Notes: generated by a model not told the origin, from the sequence alone. A stretch of 64,000 nucleotides of DNA from Mycolicibacterium baixiangningiae (GCF_016313185.1 NZ_CP066218.1:558001-622000), one strand, 5' to 3'; positions 24,763 to 34,209 are shown, counted from the first letter of the stretch. Numbers and translations are program-made.

Positions 24763-26105
24763 TGGCGCACGACTCCACGGACCCTTCGATCCGGCAACGG
24801 GTTCGGTGGCTGGCGCTGCACGGGTTCGTGCGCGGAATGTCGCGGCTCGGCATGCGCCGCGGCGATCCGCAGGCACGGCTCATCGCCGATCCGGCGGTCC
24901 GCGAGAACCCCGCCGCATTCGCCGACGAGCACCGCGTGAAGGGTCCGGTGGTCCGCGGGCGCGCCGGCCTGATGACGTTCGACCACGCCGTCGCCAACGA
25001 ACTGCTGCGCTCCGACGACTTCCGGGTGTCCTCGCTGGGAGGTGAGCTGCCCAAACCGCTGCGCTGGGTGATCGACCGCACCGACACCGGCCTGCTGCAC
25101 CCGATTGAACCGCCCTCGCTGTTGTCCATCGAACCGCCCGACCACACCCGTTGCCGCAAGCTGGTCTCCTCGGTGTTCACCACCCGCGCCGTCACCGCAC
25201 TGCGCGACGGGGTCGAGGCCACCGCCGACAAACTGCTCGACGACCTCGACCGCGACGCCACCGGAACCGGGCCCGTCGACATCGTCGCACGCTACTGCTC
25301 GCTGCTTCCGGTCTCGGTGATCAGCGACGTACTCGGCGTCCCGAACGCCGACCGCGCCCAGGTCCTGCACTACGGGGAACTCGGCGCGCCCAGCCTCGAC
25401 ATCGGATTGAGCTGGCCGCAATACCTGCGCGTGCACAGCGGCATCGTCGGGTTCAACGCCTGGCTGACCAGCCACCTGGCCAACCTGCGCCGCAACCCCG
25501 GCGACGACCTGCTCAGCCAGCTCATCTCGGCCACCGAGGACGGCGCCGGCCTGAGTGAGCGGGAACTGGAGGCGACGGCCGGGTTGGTGCTGGCCGCCGG
25601 CTTCGAGACCACCGTCAACCTGCTCGGCAACGGCATCAAGATGCTGCTCGACCACCCCGAGCAACTGGCGAAGCTGCGTGAGCGCCCGGAACTGTGGCCG
25701 ACCGCCGTCGAGGAGATCCTGCGGCTGGACTCCCCGGTGCAGATGAGCGCGCGGGTGGCCCGCAAGGACATCGAGGTGGCCGGGATGCCGGTGCGGCGCG
25801 GCGAGCTGACCGTCATCCACCTCGCCGGCGCGAACCGCGATCCGAAGGTCTTCGACGATCCGCACCGCTTCGACGTCGAACGCGACAACGCCGGCAAGCA
25901 CCTGTCGTTCTCCGGGGGCAGGCACTTCTGCCTGGGCGCCGCGCTGGCGCGGGCCGAAGGGGAGGTGGGGCTGCGGACCTTCTTCGACCGCTTCCCCGAC
26001 GCCAGGCTCGCCGGTTCGGCCAGCCGCCGGGACACCAGGGTGCTGCGCGGCTGGTCGACCTTGCCGATCACGCTCGGAACGGCGCGCGCCGCGCTAGGTT
26101 CGTGA
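24762..26105 (+). CDS. Cytochrome P450
   Basis: Soluble bacterial P450 of about 447 residues. LAAGFETTVNLLGNG is the I-helix oxygen-activation motif, EEILRLDSPVQ contains the ExxR pair, and FSGGRHFCLGAALARAEG is the heme loop with the axial Cys. The N-terminus has no membrane anchor. The ATG overlaps the DUF1330 stop (TGATG); a GTG one codon upstream is equally possible. The substrate is unknown, and no ferredoxin gene is adjacent, so its redox partner must be elsewhere. Confidence 0.95.
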   Translation: MAHDSTDPSIRQRVRWLALHGFVRGMSRLGMRRGDPQARLIADPAVRENPAAFADEHRVKGPVVRGRAGLMTFDHAVANELLRSDDFRVSSLGGELPKPLRWVIDRTDTGLLHPIEPPSLLSIEPPDHTRCRKLVSSVFTTRAVTALRDGVEATADKLLDDLDRDATGTGPVDIVARYCSLLPVSVISDVLGVPNADRAQVLHYGELGAPSLDIGLSWPQYLRVHSGIVGFNAWLTSHLANLRRNPGDDLLSQLISATEDGAGLSERELEATAGLVLAAGFETTVNLLGNGIKMLLDHPEQLAKLRERPELWPTAVEEILRLDSPVQMSARVARKDIEVAGMPVRRGELTVIHLAGANRDPKVFDDPHRFDVERDNAGKHLSFSGGRHFCLGAALARAEGEVGLRTFFDRFPDARLAGSASRRDTRVLRGWSTLPITLGTARAALGS

Positions 26106-26106
26106 C

Positions 26107-26856
26107 GTGGACTTCCGGGCGGCTCTGCTCGAGCAGACCAACAGCTTCGGCGACCTGATCGCAGCGGGCGATCCCGACACGCCCGTATCGACCTGCGGGG
26201 ACTGGACCCTCAAACAACTCTCCCGCCACGTCGGCCGCGGAAACCGGTGGGCTGCCCAGATCGTCGCCGAGCGACGCAACCAACCACTCGACCCGCGCGA
26301 GGTGCGTGACGGCCGGCCACCCGAGGATCAGGCCGGCGCCGTCCAATGGATGCGCGACGGTGCTCAACTGCTCGTCAATGCCGTAGAGCGCGTCGGGTCG
26401 GGCACGAAGGTGTGGACGTTCCTGGGGCCGCGCGCGGCCGGATGGTGGATCCGCAGACGGGTGCACGAGGTCGCCGTGCACCGCGCGGACGCGGCGCTGG
26501 CGCTCGGCATGCCCTTTGAACTGACGCCCGACCTCGCCGCCGATGCGCTCAGCGAATGGATCGAGCTGGTGGCGGTGCAGGCGGGCCGACACGGGCTGCC
26601 CCTCGAGCGCGGCCGCACGCTGCACCTACACGCCACCGACGACAGCCTGGGCGGAGTCGGCGAGTGGATGATCACCAGCACCGAAGACGGCATCGACTGG
26701 TTCCACGAGCACGGTAAAGGCGACGTCGCGGTGCGCGGACCCGTCACCGACCTCCTTCTGGCGGTCACCCGCCGGCGCACACTGGCAGACAGCGGTCTCG
26801 AGGCGTTCGGGAAGACCGACGTCTGGGACCGGTGGCTGGAGCGCACACCGCTCTGA
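26107..26856 (+). CDS. Maleylpyruvate-isomerase-fold (mycothiol-type DinB) family protein
   Basis: 249 residues. DFRAALLEQTNSFGDLIAAG and CGDWTLKQLSRHVGRGNRWA are the first two helices of the MPI/DinB-like four-helix bundle; the His in LSRHVGR and the later HEVAVHRADAALALG give the three His expected to bind a metal in mycothiol-dependent relatives. The C-terminal part resembles the MDMPI C-terminal domain. GTG starts one base after the P450 stop. Likely equivalent to Rv0332 in position. Substrate unknown. Confidence 0.8.
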   Translation: MDFRAALLEQTNSFGDLIAAGDPDTPVSTCGDWTLKQLSRHVGRGNRWAAQIVAERRNQPLDPREVRDGRPPEDQAGAVQWMRDGAQLLVNAVERVGSGTKVWTFLGPRAAGWWIRRRVHEVAVHRADAALALGMPFELTPDLAADALSEWIELVAVQAGRHGLPLERGRTLHLHATDDSLGGVGEWMITSTEDGIDWFHEHGKGDVAVRGPVTDLLLAVTRRRTLADSGLEAFGKTDVWDRWLERTPL

Positions 26857-26875
26857 GTGGCGTACCTTCACGACC

Positions 26876-27244
26876 ATGACCACTTCGGAGATGGCGACAG
26901 TGCTCGCCTGGCACGACGCGCTCAACGCCCGTGACCTCGACACCCTGCTCGAGCTGTCCAGTGACGACATCGAGATCGGCGACGCCGGCGGTGCGGCGCA
27001 AGGCCATGCGGCACTGCAGGATTGGGCCCGGGCACTCGACGTCAACGCCGAACCCGGCCGGATGTACATCCACGACGGCGTGGTGGTCGTCGAACAGCAG
27101 ATCACCTCGGTGACCGGAGAGACGGGGACCGCCGCGTCCGCGTTCCGCGTGGTGCACGACAAGGTGACCTCGGTCTTCCGGCACCCGGACCTGGCCTCCG
27201 CGCTGGCCGCCACCGAACTCGGCGAAGAGGACCTGACCGGCTGA
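26876..27244 (+). CDS. SnoaL/NTF2-like small protein
   Basis: 122 residues with the cone-shaped NTF2 fold: [20 protein letters not shown] is the leading helix, [20 protein letters not shown] the strand-helix that follows, and [17 protein letters not shown] the sheet. It can be a small enzyme or a binding protein; no catalytic pair is obvious. Its TGA overlaps the rmlA ATG by one base. Confidence 0.7.
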   Translation: MTTSEMATVLAWHDALNARDLDTLLELSSDDIEIGDAGGAAQGHAALQDWARALDVNAEPGRMYIHDGVVVVEQQITSVTGETGTAASAFRVVHDKVTSVFRHPDLASALAATELGEEDLTG

Positions 27245-28107
27245 TGCGGGGGATCATCCTGGCGGGCGGGTCGGGCACCCGGCTGTACCCGATCACCCTC
27301 GGGGCGAGTAAGCAGTTGCTCCCCGTATACGACAAACCGCTGATCTATTACCCGCTGTCCACGTTGATCATGGCCGGTATCCAGGACATCCAGGTGATCA
27401 CCACCGCCGAGGACGCGGCCGCGTTCCACCGGTTACTCGGTGACGGAACGCATTTCGGGATCAACCTCACCTACGCGGTTCAGGGCCGGCCGGACGGTCT
27501 CGCGCAGGCCTTCGTCATCGGCGCCGACCACATCGGCACCGACTCGGTGGCACTGGTGTTGGGGGACAACATCTTCTACGGCCCCGGCCTCGGCACCGGC
27601 CTGCGCCGCTTCCACGATGTGAGCGGTGGGGCGATCTTCGCGTACTGGGTCGCCAACCCGTCGGCGTACGGGGTGGTGGAGTTCGGCGACGACGGCACCG
27701 CCCTGTCGTTGGAGGAGAAGCCCGCCACCCCGAAATCGCACTACGCGGTGCCGGGTCTGTACTTCTACGACAACGACGTCATCGAGATCGCGCGGTCACT
27801 GGAGAAGTCGGCCCGCGGCGAATACGAGATCACCGAGATCAACCAGCGCTACCTGGACCAGGGCAAGCTCAGCGTGGAGGTCCTCACGCGGGGCACCGCG
27901 TGGCTGGACACCGGCACGTTCGACTCGCTGCTGGACGCGAGCGATTACGTCCGCACCATCGAACGTCGTCAGGGACTGAAGATCTCGGTGCCCGAGGAGG
28001 TGGCCTGGCGGGTCGGGTTCATCGACGACGACCAGTTGGCGGCCCGCGGGCACACGCTGCTCAAATCCGGCTACGGCGCATACCTTTTGGAGTTGCTGGA
28101 CCGCTGA
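27244..28107 (+). CDS. rmlA: Glucose-1-phosphate thymidylyltransferase
   Basis: 287-residue enzyme making dTDP-glucose from glucose-1-phosphate and dTTP, the first step to dTDP-rhamnose, which supplies the mycolyl-arabinogalactan linker. [18 protein letters not shown] is the nucleotide-binding loop, [17 protein letters not shown] the second block, [13 protein letters not shown] the metal/phosphate site, and SLEEKP and [16 protein letters not shown] the sugar-binding blocks. The ATG at 27244 fits the family N-terminus exactly; longer starts are spurious. Likely orthologue of Rv0334. It ends back to back with the convergent aldehyde-oxidase operon, with no spacer. Confidence 0.97.
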   Translation: MRGIILAGGSGTRLYPITLGASKQLLPVYDKPLIYYPLSTLIMAGIQDIQVITTAEDAAAFHRLLGDGTHFGINLTYAVQGRPDGLAQAFVIGADHIGTDSVALVLGDNIFYGPGLGTGLRRFHDVSGGAIFAYWVANPSAYGVVEFGDDGTALSLEEKPATPKSHYAVPGLYFYDNDVIEIARSLEKSARGEYEITEINQRYLDQGKLSVEVLTRGTAWLDTGTFDSLLDASDYVRTIERRQGLKISVPEEVAWRVGFIDDDQLAARGHTLLKSGYGAYLLELLDR

Positions 28108-30210
28108 TCAGGGCAGACCGGTCAGCACCTTGTCGAGGGTGACCGGTAAGTCGCGGACCCGCACGCCGGTGGCGTGGTAGACGGCGTTGACCACGGCTGC
28201 CGCCGCTCCGACGATGCCGATCTCCCCGGCGCCGCGCGAGCCCATCGGGTTGGCGTGCTCGTCGACCTCGTCGAGCCAGATCGCTTCGATGTCAGCGACA
28301 TCGGCGTGCGCGCTGATGTGATAGGTCGCGAAATCCTGTGTGACGACGTGCCCGAACCGCGGATCGCGAACGCTCTCCTCGTGCAACGCCATCGACAGAC
28401 CCATGGTCATGCCGCCGATCAGTTGGGACCGCAGTGTGCGCGCGTTGATGGCCCGGCCGATCGAGAATACGCCCAGCATCCGCGGGACCCGGATCTCGCC
28501 GGTGTCCCTGTTGACCCTCGCCTCGACGAAATGCGCACCGAAGGACTGCATCGTGAACGTCTCGGCGTCGGGATTCTCCGGTGCGTCAGCCTGCGTGGTG
28601 GCCCCGACCGCCGGGGGATCGCCGTGGTCGCTTCGGAATTGGCGCGCGGCGGCCACGATCGCCCGGCCCCACGAGTTGATACCCGACGAGCCGCCCGCCA
28701 CCGACGCGTCCGGCAGGTCGGTGTCACCGATCTGCAGTTCCACCGCCCCGACGTCGCAACCGAGCGCGTCGGCGGCGATCTGCGTCAGCGTCGTCCAGGT
28801 GCCGGTGCCGATGTCGGCCGCGCCGATCTGCACCAGGTAGCGGCCCTCGGCGGCGTAGATGATCCGTGCGGAGTTGCCCGGCATCTGCATGGCGGGGTAG
28901 GTGGCCGACGCGACTCCCAACCCCACGTACCAGCCGCCTGAAAGCCGTTGCGCCGGAGCCGGATCACGTGTCGACCAGCCGAACCGCTCCGCCCCGAGCC
29001 GCAAGCACTCGACGAGGTGACGGCCTGACCACGGGTTGCCGGTCTCGGGATCGACGTCGGGATCGTTGCGCACCCGCAGCTCGATCGGATCGACACCGCA
29101 GGCCACCGCCAGCTCGTCCATCGCGACTTCGGCGGCGTACGTGCCGGGGCATTCTCCCGGGGCGCGGAACCAGAACGGCACCGGCACGTCGAGCGCCGCC
29201 AGCTTGTGTGCGGTGCGCCGGTTCGGTGCCGCGTACATCTTGCGCGACGTCACCGCCGTCTGCTCCGCGAATTCCTTGACCGTCGAAGTCTGTTCGACGA
29301 CTTCGTGTGCGAGCGCGGTCAGTGTGCCGTCCTTCGTGGCGCCGAGGCGGATGCGCTGGATCGTCGGCGTCCGATAGCCCACGAGCGAGAACATCTGCTG
29401 CCGGGTCAGCGCGAGCTTCACCGGCCGCCCGCCGCTGCGCTGCGCCGCCAGCAGCACCAGGACGTCGTGGGCGTGGGGGGAGCCCTTGGAGCCGAAACCG
29501 CCGCCGACGTGCGGGGCGACCACGCGCAATTGGTCGGGTTCGAGACCGAAGATCGGCGCCAGCGCTTTGCGCGCGGGGTGCACGCCCTGGGTGGAGTCGT
29601 ACATCAGCACCGACGGCCGGCCGGCCTGTGTCGTCCACACCGCGATGGCGGCGTGCGGTTCCATCGGGTTGTTGTGCTCGATCGGTGTCGAGTAGGTCTG
29701 GTCGACGGTGACCTCCGCGGACGCCAGTGCGGCGTCGACGTCACCCTCGTCGGTGTCCGACGGGTAAGACGGGTTGACCTCTTCGGGCGTGTAGAGGCCC
29801 GGGTGGTCGACGGACAACTCCACGTCGTGCGGTTCCTCGGTGTACATCACCTGTACGAGAGACGCTGCGTGCCGGGCGATCTCAGCGGTCTCGGCGACCA
29901 CCCCGCCGATGATCTGACCGCGGAAGTGCACCCGGTCGTCCTGCAGGATGGACAGCTCGCCGTCCGAGGTGTCGGCGAGCTTCGGGGCGTCGAACACCGT
30001 CAGCACGTCGAGCACTCCGTCGACCTGACGCGCCGCGCTGACGTCGACGGCCGCGATCTGCCCACGGGCGACGGTCGACTGGACCGGATGCAGATACGCC
30101 GGATCGTCGACCGGCTGCTCGAAGGCGTACGGCGCAGCGCCGGTGACCTTGGCGCGGCCGTCCAGCCGTGCGAGCGGGGCGCCGATCGCGCGCGGGTCGA
30201 TGAGTGTCAC
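28108..30210 (-). CDS. Molybdenum aldehyde oxidase large subunit (PaoC/YagR-like)
   Basis: 700-residue molybdopterin-cytosine-dinucleotide-binding subunit of a xanthine-oxidase-family hydroxylase. IGAPLARLDGRAKVTGAAPYA opens the first domain; VGGGFGSKGSPHAHDVLVLL and AEVAMDELA are cofactor-region motifs; GSRGAGEIGIVGAAAAVVNA near the C-terminus holds the catalytic Glu. The start overlaps the FAD-subunit stop by 4 nt (ATGA). It forms the (alpha)(beta)(gamma) enzyme with the next two genes and probably oxidises aldehydes to acids. No XdhC/PaoD-like insertase is adjacent. Confidence 0.93.
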   Translation of the reverse strand: MTLIDPRAIGAPLARLDGRAKVTGAAPYAFEQPVDDPAYLHPVQSTVARGQIAAVDVSAARQVDGVLDVLTVFDAPKLADTSDGELSILQDDRVHFRGQIIGGVVAETAEIARHAASLVQVMYTEEPHDVELSVDHPGLYTPEEVNPSYPSDTDEGDVDAALASAEVTVDQTYSTPIEHNNPMEPHAAIAVWTTQAGRPSVLMYDSTQGVHPARKALAPIFGLEPDQLRVVAPHVGGGFGSKGSPHAHDVLVLLAAQRSGGRPVKLALTRQQMFSLVGYRTPTIQRIRLGATKDGTLTALAHEVVEQTSTVKEFAEQTAVTSRKMYAAPNRRTAHKLAALDVPVPFWFRAPGECPGTYAAEVAMDELAVACGVDPIELRVRNDPDVDPETGNPWSGRHLVECLRLGAERFGWSTRDPAPAQRLSGGWYVGLGVASATYPAMQMPGNSARIIYAAEGRYLVQIGAADIGTGTWTTLTQIAADALGCDVGAVELQIGDTDLPDASVAGGSSGINSWGRAIVAAARQFRSDHGDPPAVGATTQADAPENPDAETFTMQSFGAHFVEARVNRDTGEIRVPRMLGVFSIGRAINARTLRSQLIGGMTMGLSMALHEESVRDPRFGHVVTQDFATYHISAHADVADIEAIWLDEVDEHANPMGSRGAGEIGIVGAAAAVVNAVYHATGVRVRDLPVTLDKVLTGLP

Positions 30211-31199
30211 CGACGTCCCCGTTCGGTCAGCGCGCGCAGTTCGGCGATCAGCGTGCGGCGGGTTAGCTCGACCTTGAACTCGTTACCCGGTTGCGGTTCG
30301 GCGCCGGACAACTCGGCGTCGGCGGCCGCCGCGAAGGTCTGCTCGGTGGCCGGTGCCCCGGTCAGCACCTCTTCGGCTCTGCGGGCCCGCCACGGTTTGT
30401 GCGCGACACCACCCAAAGCGATGCGCGCCGAATCGATTTCATCGCCCGTGACGCTGAGTTCCGCGGCCACGGACACCAGCGCGAACGCGAACGACGCCCG
30501 GTCGCGGACCTTGCGGTAGTCGGATACGGCGCCCGGCGGAGGAGCGGGCAGTTCGACCGCGGTGATCAGTTCACCGTGGCGCAGCACGGTGTCGTGCTCC
30601 GGGTCGTCGCCCGGCAACCGGTAGAACTCGTCGATGGGGATACCCCGCTCGCCGTCGGCGCCCTCGACGACCACCGCGGCGTCGAGTGCGCTCATCGCGA
30701 CCGCCATGTCCGACGGATGCACCGCGATGCAGTGCGGTGACGCGCCCAGGATCGCGTGATACCGGACGTAGCCGCCGATCGCCGCGCAACCGCTGCCGGG
30801 GGTGCGCTTGTTGCACGGCGTGGTGACGTCCTGGAAGTACACACAGCGCGTGCGCTGCAACAGGTTTCCCGCGGTGGTGGCCGAGTTGCGCAACTGGCCA
30901 GAGGCCGCCGACAGCAGCGCCCGCGACAGGCCGGGATAGCGGGACCGGATCACCGGGTGCGCGGCGAGATCACTGTTGCGGACCGTGGCGCCGATGCGCA
31001 CGCCGCCGTCGTCGGCGGTGGTCACCTCGTCGAGGGGAAGTCGGCTGACGTCGACGAGCAGGTCGGGGGTGGCGACCCCGAGCTTCATGTGGTCGACGAG
31101 GTTGGTGCCGCCGGCGAGGTAGGCGGCGCCGGGGTGTGCGGTCAGCGTGGCCACGGCGTCGGCCGGGCTCTCGGCGAGGTGGTAGTCGAATGTCCTCAC
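30207..31199 (-). CDS. Aldehyde oxidase FAD-binding subunit with an extra Fe-S motif (PaoB/YagS-like)
   Basis: 330-residue electron-transfer subunit. AYLAGGTNLVDHMKLGV is the FAD-binding loop. Four cysteines in RTRCVYFQDVTTPCNKRTPG and the following GCAAIGG mark the additional [4Fe-4S] cluster seen in PaoB and 4-hydroxybenzoyl-CoA reductase but absent from ordinary xanthine dehydrogenases. It lies between the 2Fe-2S and molybdenum subunit genes. Confidence 0.92.
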   Translation of the reverse strand: MRTFDYHLAESPADAVATLTAHPGAAYLAGGTNLVDHMKLGVATPDLLVDVSRLPLDEVTTADDGGVRIGATVRNSDLAAHPVIRSRYPGLSRALLSAASGQLRNSATTAGNLLQRTRCVYFQDVTTPCNKRTPGSGCAAIGGYVRYHAILGASPHCIAVHPSDMAVAMSALDAAVVVEGADGERGIPIDEFYRLPGDDPEHDTVLRHGELITAVELPAPPPGAVSDYRKVRDRASFAFALVSVAAELSVTGDEIDSARIALGGVAHKPWRARRAEEVLTGAPATEQTFAAAADAELSGAEPQPGNEFKVELTRRTLIAELRALTERGRR

Positions 31200-31209
31200 T
31201 GGGCTGTCC

Positions 31210-31731
31210 TCACTGAACCGCGGCCCGTTCGATCGCGGCGACGATGTTGGGATACGCCGCGCAGCGACACAGGTTGCCGCTCATGCGCTCCCGGATCTCG
31301 TCACCGGTCAGGTCCGGCGGCGCGTCGAGGTCGTCGGTGACGAAGCTCGGTGCGCCGGCCTTGGCTTCGTCGAGCATGCCGACCGCCGAGCAGATCTGGC
31401 CGGGTGTGCAGTATCCGCACTGGAAGGCGTCCTCGTCCTGGAACGCCTGGGCGACCGGATGCAGATCGTCGCCGTCGCCGAGTCCCGCGGCCGTGGTGAT
31501 GCGCGCACCGTCCGCGGCGACGGCGAAGGTCAGGCAAGTGGTGACCCGGCGACCGTCGCGGAGCACAGTGCACGAACCGCACTGACCGTGGTCACATCCC
31601 TTCTTGGGTGCGGTCACGCCGAGGTGTTCGCGCAGTGCATCAAGAAGGGTGACGCGGGTGTCGAGGCGTAGCGTCCGCTGTTCCCCGTCGACCTCGAGTG
31701 TCACTTCATGATGACCGGTGGGCTGGGTCAT
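31210..31731 (-). CDS. Aldehyde oxidase 2Fe-2S subunit (PaoA/YagT-like)
   Basis: 173 residues. CDHGQCGSCTVLRDGRRVTT binds the plant-type 2Fe-2S cluster. CGYCTPGQICSA and GNLCRCAAYPNIVAAIE bind the second cluster. The E. coli homologue has a Tat signal; this protein starts directly with MTQPTGHHEVTLEVDGEQR and has none, so the enzyme is probably cytoplasmic. The start lies inside the 3' end of the YibE/F-like gene (26-nt overlap). Confidence 0.93.
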   Translation of the reverse strand: MTQPTGHHEVTLEVDGEQRTLRLDTRVTLLDALREHLGVTAPKKGCDHGQCGSCTVLRDGRRVTTCLTFAVAADGARITTAAGLGDGDDLHPVAQAFQDEDAFQCGYCTPGQICSAVGMLDEAKAGAPSFVTDDLDAPPDLTGDEIRERMSGNLCRCAAYPNIVAAIERAAVQ

Positions 31732-32983
31732 GGCGCGGGGGTACCCCCGGCCCTGACGGCGAAACCCGGGGCGTCGCCAGCACGGCCGCGATCCCCGTGG
31801 TCAGCGGGACCGACAATGCCAGCGCGATGCCGCCGACGGCCGACCGGGCGATCTCGATCGCCACGCTCTCGCTGGTCAGCACATCGACCAGCGAGCGGTT
31901 GGCGACGCTGAACAACAGCAGCAGCGGCAACGCGCTGCCGGCGTAGGCGAGCACCAGCGTGTACACGGTGCTCGCGATGTGGTCACGGCCCACCCGCATC
32001 GCGCCCACGAAGATCGCCCGCCGCGAACTACCTTGCATTTCGGCCAGTTCGAACACCGTCGAGGCCTGGGTCACCGTCACGTCGTTGAGGACGCCCAGTG
32101 AGCCGATGATGAACCCGGCCAGCAGCAGACCGGTGATCGACACATTCCCCAGATACGCGGCGACCTCGTTGTTCTGATCCTCCGACAAGCCGGTCAGATG
32201 GGCGAATTCGATCGCGCCCCAGGACAATACGGCGGCCAGCAGAAGGGAGGTCAGGGTGCCGAGCAGCGCCGCGCTGGTGCGCAGGCTCACGCCGTGCGCA
32301 AGGTAGATGACGGCGTAGAGGATCACCGCCGAGGCCACCAGCGCGACAGGAACCGCCGACGCGCCGTCGCGCAGGGCCGGTAGCAGGAACACCACCAGCA
32401 CCGCGAACGCAACGACGATGCCCACCATGGCGCGCAGTCCGCGCCAGCGCGCCACCGCCACCACCACGGCGGCGAAGGCCGCGGCCAGCACGCCCAGCGG
32501 CCACCCGCGGGAGTAGTCGTAGAACGTGTACGTGGTGGCGCCGGTCGGGGCCACCTGGCGGCTGAGCCGGATGTCGTCCCCGGCGGCCAGTTGCGGCTGA
32601 CCGGGCCCGCCGCTGAACTCCAGCAGCGTGTTGGCGCCTGTGTTGGGGCCTGAGTCGATGGCGACGAGCACCTGCACACACGGCGATCCGTCAGCCGGGG
32701 CCGGCGTCGGGTCGGAGGTGAGGACCTGCCCTGCCGCCGGGCTGCCGCACGCGGCCAGGCTGGTGGAGCGCACCTGCCCGGCCTCCGTCGTCACCGCGCC
32801 GCCCTCGGCGTTCTGGAAGGGGAGCGGGATGTCGGCCTTCTGCTGGCTCGGCCACAGCAGCACCGCACCGATCGACACCACGATGCCGATCCCGATCAGC
32901 AATCCGACGACGATCTTGGCGGCCAGCGGACCGAGCGGCGACGGGCCGCTCAGCGAGTGGGAGTGCGGGTGCGAGTGGCTCAC
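31706..32983 (-). CDS. YibE/F-family multi-pass membrane protein
   Basis: 425 residues. A His-rich start (HSHPHSHS) precedes one membrane segment, an external domain of about 110 residues, and then about seven membrane segments including LNDVTVTQASTVFELAE, the family hallmark. The family is predicted to be transport-related, but no substrate is established. The 3' end overlaps the aldehyde-oxidase 2Fe-2S gene by 26 nt in another frame, so the two may be co-transcribed although no functional link is known. Confidence 0.85.
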   Translation of the reverse strand: MSHSHPHSHSLSGPSPLGPLAAKIVVGLLIGIGIVVSIGAVLLWPSQQKADIPLPFQNAEGGAVTTEAGQVRSTSLAACGSPAAGQVLTSDPTPAPADGSPCVQVLVAIDSGPNTGANTLLEFSGGPGQPQLAAGDDIRLSRQVAPTGATTYTFYDYSRGWPLGVLAAAFAAVVVAVARWRGLRAMVGIVVAFAVLVVFLLPALRDGASAVPVALVASAVILYAVIYLAHGVSLRTSAALLGTLTSLLLAAVLSWGAIEFAHLTGLSEDQNNEVAAYLGNVSITGLLLAGFIIGSLGVLNDVTVTQASTVFELAEMQGSSRRAIFVGAMRVGRDHIASTVYTLVLAYAGSALPLLLLFSVANRSLVDVLTSESVAIEIARSAVGGIALALSVPLTTGIAAVLATPRVSPSGPGVPPRHDPAHRSS

Positions 32984-33049
32984 CCGGACAGGGTAGAGGT
33001 GACGGCTGCGCGGGCAGCCCCGCCTCGGGCGTGGTGCGTGCGATGAGCG

Positions 33050-33493
33050 TTACGGGTGGTCGCTCTTGAAGAACATCTCGAACTGGATGCCGTCTGGGTC
33101 CCTGAAGGTCAATACCGCACCGTAATCGCGCTCGGCGATCGGGGAGTGCTGTACGCCCAGTCGCTCGAACCGATCCAGCCACACGTCGAGGTCCGCACGC
33201 GACTCAATCTTGAACCCCATGTGGTCGAAGCCGGTGCGCCGCGGATCGAACGCTTCGCCGTCGTTCCCCTCGTGCTGCTGGAATTCCAGAATGGTCCGCG
33301 ACGCCGGGTGCAGGAGCAAGATGCCGCGCCATCCGTCGCCCGCGACGCGGTCGATCTCGATGAGGTTCAGCACCGCGGCCCACCATCGTGCGCTGGCCTC
33401 TGCGTCTCGGACCGAGAACGAGGTATGCGACACCCTGCTGAAGGTGGGCACATCGTCGATGGCGGGTGTGGGGGTGGTGGCCGAGCTAGACAT
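33050..33493 (-). CDS. VOC-family (glyoxalase/dioxygenase superfamily) protein
   Basis: 147 residues with paired beta-alpha-beta-beta-beta modules: FSRVSHTSFSVRDAEASARW contributes the first metal His, GFDHMGFKIE the second, and FRDPDGIQFEMFF the terminal Glu. Such proteins are lyases, dioxygenases or binding proteins; the activity here is open. It is divergent from a PadR-type gene across a 65-bp region with a clear operator, so it is probably the regulator's target. AAAGGTG lies before the ATG. Confidence 0.87.
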   Translation of the reverse strand: MSSSATTPTPAIDDVPTFSRVSHTSFSVRDAEASARWWAAVLNLIEIDRVAGDGWRGILLLHPASRTILEFQQHEGNDGEAFDPRRTGFDHMGFKIESRADLDVWLDRFERLGVQHSPIAERDYGAVLTFRDPDGIQFEMFFKSDHP

Positions 33494-33529
33494 CGCAACA
33501 CCTTTCCGGATTTCTTTCGCGTCCGCTCA

Positions 33530-33551
33530 ATACTCCTATCCGGAGTATACT
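33530..33551. promoter_or_regulatory. PadR operator and overlapping -10 box
   Basis: ATACTCC-TATCC-GGAGTAT (33530–33548) is a perfect 7-bp inverted repeat. TATACT (33546–33551) is a consensus -10 that places the transcript start at about the ATG at 33559, so the plus-strand mRNA is probably leaderless. A regulator bound here would cover the -10 and shut off both divergent genes. Confidence 0.65.
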
Positions 33552-33558
33552 GAAGTCG

Positions 33559-34197
33559 ATGCCTCCCAGGGAATTGACACCGACCTCCCATGCGATCCTC
33601 GGGCTGCTCTCCATCCGGCCGTTCACCGCATATGAACTGGCGCAACAGATGGACCGCACGGTGAGTTGGTTCTGGCCCCGCGCTGCCAGCGTCATTTACG
33701 AGGAGCCGAAGAGGCTGGTCTCAGCGGGTCTGGCTACCGCGCAGGCCGCCTTCACCGGCAAGCGGCAGAGCACCGTCTACGAAATCACCGGTGCGGGCCG
33801 CGCGGCGCTGCGCGACTGGCTGGACGCGCCTGCCGCCGGGATGCGAATGGAGTTCGAAGCCATGCTCAAGGTGGCGTTCGCCGACGCGGGTGACGTCAGC
33901 CTGCTTCGAGCGGCCGTACGCGAGATCCGGGCGGACGCGGAGGCGCACCTCGCTGAAATCCACGATCGCTCAACTGAATACGCGACGACGGGCGGGCCTT
34001 TTCCAGGCCGGTTACCCGTCATCGCGATCACCGGCAAATTGCTCATGGCTCAATACGAGGCCGTTGTCCGGTGGGCAGTATGGGCCGAGGACGCCATCGG
34101 GGAATGGACCGGTGTCACGTCGAGCACCGGTGCCACGGTACCGGTGTACGCCTTCGCCTCCGGGTGGCCGGCCGACGATGGTCCGCTTCCTCGCTGA
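33559..34197 (+). CDS. PadR-family transcriptional regulator
   Basis: 212 residues: an N-terminal winged helix (LTPTSHAILGLLSIRPFTAY, ELAQQM, and the wing SVIYEEPKRLVSAGL followed by YEITGAGRAALRDWL) and a helical C-terminal dimerisation domain of the PadR/AphA kind. No SD is found before the ATG, which is consistent with the leaderless promoter described for 33530–33551. Divergent from the VOC gene and convergent with aspC. Confidence 0.88.
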   Translation: MPPRELTPTSHAILGLLSIRPFTAYELAQQMDRTVSWFWPRAASVIYEEPKRLVSAGLATAQAAFTGKRQSTVYEITGAGRAALRDWLDAPAAGMRMEFEAMLKVAFADAGDVSLLRAAVREIRADAEAHLAEIHDRSTEYATTGGPFPGRLPVIAITGKLLMAQYEAVVRWAVWAEDAIGEWTGVTSSTGATVPVYAFASGWPADDGPLPR

Positions 34198-34209
34198 TCA
34201 GGCGCGGCC

